From: Tethya wilhelma
Taxonomy: Eukaryota > Porifera > Demospongiae > Tethyida > Tethyidae
Direction: 5' to 3'
Assembly (NCBI GenBank): GCA_964030475.1
Contig: CAXIPT010000003.1
Coordinates: 2,533,862 to 2,597,861, forward strand
Length of the DNA stretch: 64,000 nt
The notes below the pieces were generated by a model that did no database searches, had not been told where the DNA came from, and was given only the letters and a program-made list of their open reading frames with translations. This document shows positions 1 through 10,033 of the stretch, piece by piece. Within the stretch, counting starts at the first letter, position 1, and each line of letters opens with the position of its first letter. A program made the translations under genes and the position numbers.

Positions 1-47
1 AAATAATAAAACACTTGTATATACCTGTATCAAAGCTTCCCATGCAG

Positions 48-3000
48 GAGTATGTAGAGTCAATTATTGTCTTGACCTGCACTTCTGCATGTGACGATAT
101 TTACCATCCTATGAATGGAACACTATTGAAGATGCAAGGATACCAGTAAGTGAAACATTTAGCTATAGGATGCATATAATATTATAGAGCATTTAGCTAT
201 ATAACTGTTCTATGTGTATAGGGCCAGAGTAACTGAAAAGACATTTGCTAATTACTATATAGCATGGCACTAGAGTCATTGAATGTCAAGTTTTGCAGAT
301 TGTTATATATATACAATGATCCCTAACTCTACAATTGCCAGCATTTAATTTTAATTTAATTTCTTAGCTATAGGGGTGCCAATATAAAAAAGCTGGCATA
401 CTTTTGTATAGCTAATACGTTGTAGGGACAAGGCTAAATTTTGTAATTCTCTATCCCAAAACATCCTGATCTGTTTGTGTCACATGACCCAGCTTCAAAC
501 ATATATTTCACTGAACCCATGTGTTTGAGAGTGTACTGATACTCCAGATTGTACACAATGTCTATCCGTCATATGCACATCGGCAATGCTTATTTTTATT
601 ATCTTCTGTACATTATTATAATTATCATGTGTTACCTCGATCGAAAATACTGAATGTTTATATCATGTGCAGTGAAAGATTTAAGTGCAATTCCAAAAGT
701 TTCACAGCATAGAAGCTAGTATCTTTTTCTAAACCCTCATTTTTTTGCTAGAAAAGAGGTGTCTAAGCTAGTCTAGGGATATATTAGAAAACTGAGCATA
801 AACTTCTCTTCTGTAAGCTTGTGCGGATTAATCAAATTGAATGTACTCATTGAACATTATGCAGTCAAAAGAGACTGTAGACTGCATATGTTATGTCGTA
901 CATGTTGCATTACAGGTCTCATTCTTAGATCCAATCTTAATTCTCTAGCTATCAGGCAAGGTGAAATAGGAGTGCAGAAAATCTGAGCTCATGCCCGTCA
1001 ATAATACGAACTCTTTACACCTACAGTGTACAGTGTCAAGCAATTAGCTTGCTCAAAGTCATGTGTTGTTGACACACAATGAGTGGAATTGTTATCCAAA
1101 CAATGGGTTACACAATATGGGCAACATCTGGCTTCTTTTAGGTGCTTCCCAACAATAGGACAACAGACAAGAGCCCAATAATGTAGAAATCATAAAAATT
1201 TGTACACAAAACACCTATTCCAGCAGAGGGTAGTGCATTTTACAACAAAAAAAATCAAGTTTTGTGATATAAGATTTGTGGTTCAACATTGATTCATGCT
1301 GATAATCGATCACACACAATAATATAACCTTGTTGAAAAAAATTTAACTGTCTATTACTCCATAAATCTAGGACTACCACAGTATGGACCCTTCTCAGTT
1401 CAGTACTCATATTCCTTCTGTGTGTTTGGTTCTGGCACCGACATTATCACATACTGATCCACTACTCTTCCAGTGAAGGGGACAAGATCAACAGCCAGTC
1501 AATCTCGAACAGCACTCATGCCCACTCACTACTGAAGTTTTACGGCCAAGATGAGGCGTTGGTTGACCTTCTTGGAAACTTAACCTTCAAGAATTATGGT
1601 GTTATTAAGAGTTCTGACAAGTTTACGTGGCAACAGATCCCTTGCCTAAACCTAGAGGCACAGAATGTGTCAGGTCCCTACATGAGTTGGGCACATCCAG
1701 GTCATGTTAACTACCTCTACCAAGATGTTTTAGGGGACCTGGTTCACCCACCATCTGGAATGAGAAGCAGTGTACAACTGGGAGGTAATATGAATATGTA
1801 TGAAGGTGTCTTAAAGATGCCAGTCACAAATCATATGTAGCTCTATATACTTTTTATTGTATATAGGTATTTCCACTGGCAACTTTGAACTCCGTGGTGA
1901 TGGTACCTTTCATGAGTGGAGTATCTTCAACCAGCACCCTGCTGGAGCAGCTAAAATCCAGATCATTGATGATGTCTTCATGGGTGTTAGAGCAGCTGTC
2001 CAGGGCCAAGAGCCAGTGTCCCTTGTCCTACAGACCCACCCCAGCAACCAGCAGCTACCAGCAGTGGAGGCACTCAGTTACAGTGGTGAGCTATAGCTAC
2101 TAACATCCTTATGTGATATGAACTAGTGCTTATAGTCTTGAACTCATGCAGGTGCCTATCCTGTGTCTAGGTTGAGTGTGATTGACAACCGACTCCCAGT
2201 GGATGTGTCTGTGTATGCCTATTCCCGGTACAAACACAATGACATGAATCGATCTGCTACTCCTGCAGTGGCCTTTACTGCACTCATCAAGAACCATCTC
2301 AGTGAGAGTGTTACAACCTCTTTCATGTTCAACCTGCCCCTAGGCATCGAGCCACACACACAACGCATAGCAAAACAGATGTCTCCAAAAGTCTCAGCTA
2401 GTTATCACCCTGATAACAGGTCAGCAAAGGGTCAGGCAAGCTCTAGCCCTCTGGACTGCTTCACCAGTTGCAATTCAAATAGCTCGTGCAAATCATGGTC
2501 TTACGATAATGTCTCCAAGACCTGCAACATATTTGATGATGTTCGTTTGAATGGCCATGATGACAGCTCATTTGCAGGTGTCAAGGTAAGTACATAGCCT
2601 ATACATGTATTGGGATTTACAAGCAATGAAGATGTGGCATGAAAATATTTATGGTTTTATTTTTTCTTCCTTGCATATCCACAAGTTCTTTTCGTATATA
2701 TACTTGTCTACTTATCTATCCACTCTCACATCGTTGATCCTTCTCTCAGTATTCAGTTGTGTAACATAACCCCTGTAGGGCTCCTGGTCAGTTTCTAATA
2801 ACTGCATTACTTTAAATCGTGATGCTGTGGGCTCGTCAGCCAATGGAAACATCTCACTTTGCTCTTTCTCATCAGATAGTCAGGTACACTTTGCAGTAGA
2901 TGTTTGCAATAGGCATGCATGTAAGGTCTTAGGTCTCATAATTACGCATAAGAAAAGTGAAATGTTTATACACTTTGGGTCACAGTAATAAAAAGCATTT

Positions 3001-3258
3001 TGTTTTTAACATGTGTCTTAGCATATTTTGATTATTCCCATTGTCAGGCGTCCTTCTCATTTGGGGCAGATGTGGATGTCAACTCTCTCTGGAATGAGTA
3101 TGAGACCAAAGGAGAGTTTACAGCTCCTCAACAAGGTGGACAGTATGTGACTGGAGCTGCAGCAGCCAGTGTGACTCTGGGTCCTGGAGAGAGCAAGGAG
3201 GTCACCATCGTCCTGGGATGGTACTTCCCAGACAGAGACTTCCTAGGACTACCTGTGG
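48..3258 (+). CDS. GH116/DUF608-like membrane protein, 5' exons (gene continues upstream; downstream exons missing)
   Basis: Six exons are supported by GT-AG sites and matching phases: 48-145, 1372-1784, 1867-2085, 2152-2585, 2779-2883 and 3048-3258. The first ends in phase 2 and joins 1372 to give a single-pass hydrophobic segment (TTVWTLLSSVLIFLLCVWFW) after a cysteine-containing stretch, so the protein is probably membrane-anchored. Exon 1867 starts the glycosyl-hydrolase family 116 N-terminal (DUF608) region, with ISTGNFELRGDGTFHEW; exon 3048 continues it with SFGADVDVNSLWNEYE and the strand pattern ending VTIVLGWYFPDRDF. Exon 2152-2585 carries a cysteine-rich insert (CFTSCNSNSSCKSWSYDN) resembling a PAN/apple module. 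Known family members include the non-lysosomal glucosylceramidase GBA2, but the substrate here is unknown. The last exon ends in phase 1 and no compatible next exon is found before 16395; the catalytic (alpha/alpha)6 domain is not in the window. Upstream exons must lie before position 1. Confidence 0.75.
146..1371 (+). other. Intron of the GH116-like gene
   Basis: The donor is gtaagtga at 146 and the acceptor is ctccataaatctag ending at 1371. I see no coding exon, structured RNA or recognisable transposon inside. Short motifs at 715-775 (a partly palindromic 'aaaccctcattttttt...' stretch) resemble one at 8960-9015 and may be a dispersed repeat. Confidence 0.5.
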
Positions 3259-4045
3259 GTAGGTTTGTTAAATGGCCATAACATTTTCATTTATGTACAT
3301 ATAGGTGATACCGTATAGTGGGAAATTTTTGTGGGGGAAAATTTTTCAGATTTCGCGGTTTGGCAACTTTCCACGATAAGATTCCCCCACCGTACGAAAT
3401 TTGTAAGGTACAAGGTTGTCACGTAATGTTGAGATGCGATCTACAAAATTTTCCCNATGCCTAATAATTGTGATTGTAATCCGTGATATTAATTTTGGCT
3501 TTGTAGAGAAGAGTTGGCCTAAGTTTAGAAAACTGATCGACAAACGGCCTAACGTGTATGGCTAACTTTATTGAAACTGAAACTCTAAAACTACTTTGTC
3601 AACATCAACTATATAATATAAGGAGTCATGCATGTATATGCATAAGGAACTACGATTGAGAACTTACAGCCTTGCTGGGGCATGGCCCTTAAAAGGTTAA
3701 GTCTATAGCTGTTGTTTTAGCTTGGTATGTGAGAATGTTTGGCATGCCTATCTTATCAAATCATTGCAGCAGCTGCTTTAGGATCATGCCAAGCGATGGC
3801 TCATATCCTTGCATGACCTTCACCAGATCAGATCTTTTGTTTCTTGCCCTTAAATTATGTCAATTTATCAAGTTATATATTTTCCATGGCTAATTGCTGG
3901 AGATATAGCTAGGTTGATTCTATACAGTATAGAGTACATGCATGATCAAGCTATAGGATTCTATATATATGACTATAATAAATAAAGATGCTTAATTATA
4001 GAGGCCTATTATTAGGCTAGCTATTAACTGTTTTATAAAGTATTA
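3259..4045. other. Non-coding stretch with single-N junction at 3456
   Basis: This begins at the phase-1 donor of the last visible 5' GH116 exon. A single N at 3456 interrupts unrelated AT-rich sequence. No exon encoding GH116 catalytic-domain motifs is visible. The N may mark a contig join rather than one unread base, as argued for the other single Ns. Confidence 0.4.
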
Positions 4046-4046
4046 G

Positions 4047-4190
4047 TTATTGCACAAGCACGAGTGCCACATGCCTGATATTGGCACAGTTGTGACGTAT
4101 AGCCCGAGGGCCGCAGGCCCGAGGGTTTTACATCACAACTGTGCCAATATCTGGCATGTGGTCACGAGTGAGCGTGCACTAACTAATTTG
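4047..4190. repeat. Foldback repeat, 'cacgagtgccac...cgagggccgcaggcccgag' family
   Basis: Two arms (about 4060-4100 and 4135-4180) are inverted copies containing the phrase for 'tattggcacagttgtgatg', separated by a GC-rich loop with 'cgagggcc gcaggcccgag'. A single degraded arm of the same family lies at 59531-59605. There is no coding content. Confidence 0.6.
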
Positions 4191-4950
4191 TTGCATTAGT
4201 AAAACTACAGTGTTCATTCAAGCATGCCGATAATGGCATAGTGGTCTGATATTGGCACAGTTTTCCACCTACACAGTGTGCCATATGCAATATAGTGGCA
4301 CAGTTTTCTCTTTGATCTCAAGTGTCAAAATGCAACAATTATGTGATTAGTCACAGACTTTCAAGGCTCATAACTATTCAAGTTAAAGTGGCTATAAGCC
4401 TTACTGATCGACTTTGAATATGAAGCAAGAATCTGATATCAATAAATTTGAGGTCATGTGTAGAGTATACTCATGATTATCTTAATTGATTGGTATCTAG
4501 AGTATCCTTTACCATAACAAGAGTGGAAATTGTATACTGTAACAGTCAATTGACCAATCAGATCTTGTGTGATTCATAGTGCATTCTTTGTAATTGTGGG
4601 ATATTTTCCAGCAGAGTGATAACAGGAATATAAATTATAGTGCCTGGCACATAATATTGTGACCTGTCAGGGAAAACCTGCTGGACCGGGAGGTTAGGAA
4701 ACATGAATTGTTTTTGGAGTAAAATGAGGTTCAGTTAGTTTAATTCGCGTTTTCGCGCGAATTTTTTTTTTCTCGCACGGATGCGCTTCGCTACATATCT
4801 CAGCATGCTCCATGCAAAATTTGAGGGGTGGAGTACGGCTTATATATCATTCACCAAAAGTGCACCAGGTTTTTATAGACTCTTTGACCATAATATATTA
4901 TTTTCTTGTACATGTGAAAGAGGCAGAGTTTTAGTCTCATACCTAACTAT

Positions 4951-5303
4951 AGTAAAACTTTTATAAAAATGAGAAGTGTAGGAATGGGCAGTGCAGTAAA
5001 AAGCAATGAAACAAGGCAAGTCTCTGAATTTCGGCACATGACTACTTCATTTTCATGAGTGAATTGCAAATTATTCCATGCATCACTATAAATGTCGGTT
5101 AATTGTTTGGCTCATGACAGCAATCATGCACTTGACTAATTTGGATGAAGTAACAAGCGTTTAGGATGTATAGATACACAAAGAATAGGGCACAAAAAAT
5201 GAAGTAGTCATGTGCCGAAATTCAGAGACTTGGACTTGCCTTGTTTCATTACATTTTACGGCACTTCCCATTCCTACACTTCTCATTTTTATAAAATTTT
5301 TAC
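4951..5303. mobile_element. Foldback MITE copy 1 (family M: 'gagaagtgtaggaatgggc')
   Basis: The left arm (4951-5057) and right arm (5196-5303) are inverted copies of about 105 bp. They contain tgtaggaatgggcagtgc, caaggcaagtctctgaattt and cggcacatgactacttcatt. The loop is about 140 bp and has no ORF. Further copies or arms lie at 47974-48078 plus 56609-56860, 50488-50590, 52190-52550 and (degraded) 38455-38545. This repetition with variable flanks shows a mobile foldback family; no target duplication was resolved for this copy. Confidence 0.75.
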
Positions 5304-6057
5304 TACTTGTTCATTCACTTTTTTAAACATCAAGGTGCTCAATTGCAATCACACAGCAGAGACTAGTCAGTCTCTAAAAGGTGTACATTTGATGTGCATG
5401 CGCATTATATGCTCCGCCTATATGGAGCCGTATAGGCGGAGCGAAAGGGGTCTGGCTACGCGAGACTAGCAAACCACGTGGTCTATTGACGACCTTTACC
5501 AACATCAAAATGGCTAAATAAATTTAAAAGTACAGTATTTTGTATCAAGAGTTTCAAAGCAGCCTAGATTTTGTTTGCTGCGTTCTCGCCAGCAAACGTG
5601 TCGAAAAGGACGTACTACAGATGAAATGAAGTCCCACTATATGGTTAAAGTTGGCTCAATGCCTTTTGTTTGTCTGGAAATCGCGTTCAAGTAAGCGGCC
5701 TGTCAGTTAGGAAGGAAGGAAGAAAGGAAGGAGAACAAAATTGCACTCTTGTGGCTTCTCGCGAGCGCTCTCTCCAGAGTGCTCTAGAAACTTTCTACCA
5801 GTCTTCTTGGTTAATACAGTAAGCTAACTGTGACAGCAAGAGTGTAAGAGGGGGGGAGGAAGAGTATCGAACTACGGTATACCCTAGTCTCGCTAGCCAG
5901 ACTCTCCGCAAAAAATGGGAGAGTCTGGTGAACAGCGCATACTAAACTCGTTCTCGTTACCAGAATCTGGTAATGACCACAATCATGTTCCATAAGTGGG
6001 TGCGGGTTGTAGATTACGTAATCTGATAGCGCTTGGAATCTGCAAAGCAATCAAAGA

Positions 6058-6651
6058 NNNNNNNNNNNNNNNNNNNNNNNNNNNNNNNNNNNNNNNNNNN
6101 NNNNNNNNNNNNNNNNNNNNNNNNNNNNNNNNNNNNNNNNNNNNNNNNNNNNNNNNNNNNNNNNNNNNNNNNNNNNNNNNNNNNNNNNNNNNNNNNNNNN
6201 NNNNNNNNNNNNNNNNNNNNNNNNNNNNNNNNNNNNNNNNNNNNNNNNNNNNNNNNNNNNNNNNNNNNNNNNNNNNNNNNNNNNNNNNNNNNNNNNNNNN
6301 NNNNNNNNNNNNNNNNNNNNNNNNNNNNNNNNNNNNNNNNNNNNNNNNNNNNNNNNNNNNNNNNNNNNNNNNNNNNNNNNNNNNNNNNNNNNNNNNNNNN
6401 NNNNNNNNNNNNNNNNNNNNNNNNNNNNNNNNNNNNNNNNNNNNNNNNNNNNNNNNNNNNNNNNNNNNNNNNNNNNNNNNNNNNNNNNNNNNNNNNNNNN
6501 NNNNNNNNNNNNNNNNNNNNNNNNNNNNNNNNNNNNNNNNNNNNNNNNNNNNNNNNNNNNNNNNNNNNNNNNNNNNNNNNNNNNNNNNNNNNNNNNNNNN
6601 NNNNNNNNNNNNNNNNNNNNNNNNNNNNNNNNNNNNNNNNNNNNNNNNNNN
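6058..6651. other. Assembly gap (594 N)
   Basis: A run of N with no sequence. Open frames crossing it are artefacts of translating N as X and are not annotated. Confidence 0.99.
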
Positions 6652-6913
6652 ACTGTCTCGCAGTGAGCTTGTGAAACCATGGTGAAACGAAGAAGCTGCC
6701 TGTTTTAAACCCATCGCTATGCCTTTGGACCTGTCTTGAGTTGGATTCTACTAGTTTTCCGAGCCTGTCGTTTACCCTTGGCACCGTAGCTTTTTTTGGC
6801 GGTGGCACAGAATCTTCTTTGTTGCTAGCTTTTGCATGTGCTTTGTCCTTCCTTTTAGCCTTTTTGTTCCGTTTTTCACAAGCTCCAACTTCCACTTTAC
6901 AGCCAATAGTCAT
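6652..6913 (-). CDS. Hypothetical lysine-rich protein fragment, truncated by gap
   Basis: An ATG at 6913 on the minus strand opens about 87 codons running into the N gap. The product has a strongly basic bipartite stretch (KRNKKAKRKDKAHAK) typical of a nuclear localisation signal, followed by PPPKKATVPRVNDRLG. I recognise no domain. It lies inside the TIR element 5822-8009, so it could be an exon of a transposon-encoded nuclear protein or of a captured host gene. No splice site is decisive. Confidence 0.3.
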
Positions 6914-7066
6914 CTCAGACTCAGAGCCAAGAAGCGCTCAAATCTTTCTAGGCCATGTTTTGCTGATTCAGCAAGTCTGTAAATAAACGCGAGTATTACG
7001 AGAGTTTGCGATTTTGCTCACGTGCAAATGCCCCAAAGTCACGTTACTTTCCCAACAGTGTTTACC

Positions 7067-7960
7067 GAGGGGCCCGCAACGGCACAAAATTCTGTACGAG
7101 ATTTCAAAATTTAATGATTTCTGATTGATTTCCCTGATTTCAGTTTGATTTCTGAGATTTCAGTTTGATTTCTGAGATTTCAGTTTGATTCTTGATTTCT
7201 GTATTTTAGGTGATTTCTATCTGTGATTTTGACTGTTTTCGGGTGATTTCTATGATTTCTAGACTATTATAGTAGATTTCTTGTGATTTCTAGCAAATTT
7301 CCTGTGACTGTTACTGGTGTCTGCCACAGCTAAAATTGTTTCTGATGAATTGACATAGCCTCATGCATTTATAACTATATCTTTCCACTTCTAGGTAAGC
7401 CCCTATAGCTACAAAATACAAACTTTCATAACTCGAAAGATTTACTAATACAAAATAGATAGGCCTAGCTAATTAACACAAGTTCTCATTGATTCGAGGG
7501 TAGTTACTACCAGCAACCGTCAGTATATTATTTATCCATGGCAAAAATTTGGCTTCCTCTCCACAGCATCGCTATTCTTGTACAGTACACAAAACTGAGC
7601 TTGAATCAAAAGTTACCGACTTGAAGCAGCGATACCAGGCCGGACTCACACGATAGTGCAGAGTATAGATGTCCACATGTCAATGAATGCTCTTTAATGA
7701 TCAAATTTTTGTTCTTGACTATGATTTCTGAGGCTTGAGGACTCACCAGCTCGAAGAGAGCCTCGAAGAGAGCAAGCCAGAGCGAGAAACTTCAAGCTCA
7801 CATGGTTTCCGTGTGACATAAATAGGCGGAGATGGGGGCGTGTCTACATCTTTCCAGGTTGATTTCTCTTGATTTCACTGCGATTTCTCTGTGATTTCTA
7901 TTGATTTCTTGTGATTTCTGGGCAAAGCGTACGAGATTTCCAGCATTGCGGGCCCCTTGG
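7067..7960. mobile_element. hAT-like nonautonomous element with degenerate GATTTC array
   Basis: Inverted ends GAGGGGCCCGCAA (7067) and TTGCGGGCCCCTTG (to 7960) are flanked by tgtttacc (7059-7066) and tgtttact (7961-7968), a near-perfect 8-bp target duplication as expected for hAT transposons. Next to both ends lies a 15-bp match 'gtacgagatttc', followed inward by many irregular repeats of tgatttc (about 7105-7315 and 7857-7940, the same motif on the same strand). There is no transposase ORF. Confidence 0.65.
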
Positions 7961-8130
7961 TGTTTACTCTAGTTAGATACTCTTCCTCCTCTTATGCACT
8001 CTTGGTAACAGTCTGTGGGAGGCTATTAAATGTGGCTTATAGCTTTCTTTCCCTGAAAGTTTATAGGCATGAACATTTTGTATTGTGTCAATGGCTAATA
8101 TACGTACTACCGTACGTATGATATATAACC

Positions 8131-9031
8131 TCTTCCAGTGGCACCCGCAAATGTTTCATGCACACAGAAAGAAAGTAAACCTGTCACGTAATTTGAATAA
8201 TTAAATATAAATTATCATAATAATATTATTAACCTAGCCTCATTCCTAGGTTCCTAGCTACCTTACACATAAGGAAAGGGGGAGCCTGGTCGCTAATCTC
8301 ACGTCAGCCTGTATGAAGCATAGACATCATGCAACTGGACATGTGCTAGACATGTGAAAATTGAACGTGGGCAGGACATAATTAAAACACGTAAATTTGT
8401 GCAATTGCATGCCCATGCAATTACTTAGCTATAAGCTAGCTAGCTGTGTCTATCAGTATGGTTCTGTACAAGCACGCGGAAATACGAACGGATTCTCGAT
8501 GTAAAGAGTCTGATCAGACGGAAAAGCTGTACCAACGGAGCCGTGACTTGAAATTACAAAGACAAAGATGAGGCTTATTATATAGTGTAGCCATAGCAAA
8601 GCAATTCGGGGTAACCGGTTGTATATATGACTGTGATTTATTTTGCTGGTAAACCCTTCGCTTCTCAGCTGAGTCATCGTTTGAGATCGAGCATACAAGA
8701 CTTGCATGTGTGTATGTGTGCATGTGTGTGTGTGTGTGCAACATTCTTCATCTAAGCTTCTTAGAAGTCTCCTGAGACAAGAAATATAATAGCTATTTCA
8801 TTCAACCCTTCGCTCAATAGCCAAAGCTGTCAAAGATAGACTTCTCACTCTCCTAGATAAAATTTACTTCTCAAAAACCTCCAAAAGAAAAGGAGAAGGA
8901 GAGGTCAGGCTGCACGTGAATCATGACGCAGATACATTCCAGAATTTCACCGGAAGTGCACCAGTCTTTCTAGACCCCTATTTTTCGCTGGCAAAAGAGG
9001 TGGGGTCTAGGACTAGACTATGTGTGTGTGT

Positions 9032-9070
<39 letters not shown>

Positions 9071-10033
9071 ATGTGCCGGTGTGTTCACTCTTAATCTGAA
9101 GAACAGCAAGTCTACTCTGGAAATTATGGACATAAGCATAGAGTATACTGATGTTTATCTAAAAAATGTATATGTATTCAGAAGCTAAAAGCTCATAGTT
9201 CCTGAGCTGTGCCAGCTAGGATTTTCAGTCAAAGCTATATCGCTCAAGCGGCCATTTTGGCTACGTGGCCCCACCCACGTATGTATAGCGAGCTAACGAG
9301 AGTTGCCTGATCGTACGCTAGCTACACCTCGCTAGAACACTGGAAGTCTGAGATAGCAACACGTGACTCTAATATAAATGCTTAGACGCAACAGAGTATT
9401 TCTAGTCCAAGCGCTTCTGTTTTTGCAAACTCTGCTGCAATTTAGCTAGCTCGTGATATTATGATCGCAAAGTTGCCTAAGTAGCCACACCCATGCAACA
9501 GTACAGTCTGCATTAGCCTCGTTCCCAGGCCTGGGAACGAAGCTAAGTCTGTATTTTATGCCTAAATTGCCAGCCTTGATGTCATATAGCCACAGTAAAG
9601 TATAGACAGTGTGTTTTATATGACATTGCAACACTGATAGTATACAAACAATCATACATACATGCCTCAATAGCCTTCTTCAATACCTCATTAATGCATG
9701 GGATGCAATAAATATGTATACCGATAATATTATTGTATAGACAGTGTCTATTACAGTGTATATACACCGAGGGTTGTGCACCATGCATATGGTGCCTTTC
9801 ATTGTTATAGGAAATAATGTACAATTATTTGCAATTCATGTGTTGTCCCACAATTTCAAGTTAGTGAATTAAGGTGAAAGAATACCTATATACAATAATA
9901 CTGGTAGTTTTGCATTCCAAACAGAGAATCTGATCCATGAATTACACTCTATAGATATTGTAGACTAGCTATGTTTTGAATTGTGTGCAGGCATGACTGT
10001 GCTTAATTTACTCTTGACTACTAATTAACCCAG
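8131..10033. other. Non-coding region upstream of the SNTX/FN3 gene
   Basis: No convincing exon is seen. It holds a (GT)n tract at 9020-9070 and another at about 8707-8740. A small foldback of the 'ctcgttcccaggcc' family lies at 9515-9542. A stretch at 9240-9375 contains 'cacgtggcc'-like motifs that could belong to a promoter or first exon of the downstream gene, but no TATA or initiator is clear. Confidence 0.4.

Larger units (their letters stand above)
5822..8009. mobile_element. TIR element nested in unit X
   Basis: The left end (gacagcaagagtgtaagagg ... gaagagtatc, about 5830-5868) is the inverted form of the right end (gatactcttcctcctcttat ... cactcttggtaacag, about 7977-8009). Comparison with unit X copy iv shows that all sequence between them is extra. 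The element contains the assembly gap, a lysine-rich ORF on the minus strand and a smaller inserted element (7067-7960). A related TIR (ACCAAGAGTG...) bounds 50671-51632, also inside unit X. Superfamily not assigned. Confidence 0.6.
5304..8130. repeat. Long repeat 'unit X', copy i, split by a nested insertion
   Basis: Sequence right of the family M MITE (5304-5821) recurs right of MITE copies at 50590-52140, 52551-52830 and 56861-57735. It includes cacgtggtctattgacgacc and the segment reading gcgagcgctctctccagagt. The end of the unit (gtctgtgggaggctatt to tactaccgtacgtatgat) reappears only at 8009-8125, so copy i was broken by an insertion of about 2.2 kb. No conserved ORF runs through the unit, so it is probably the flank or internal part of a larger nonautonomous element. 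Confidence 0.65.

Noticed and set aside
5983..6913. Long open frames across 6058-6651
   Set aside because: They consist of N translated as X; only the real sequence on the right side (6652-6913, minus) is kept, at low confidence.
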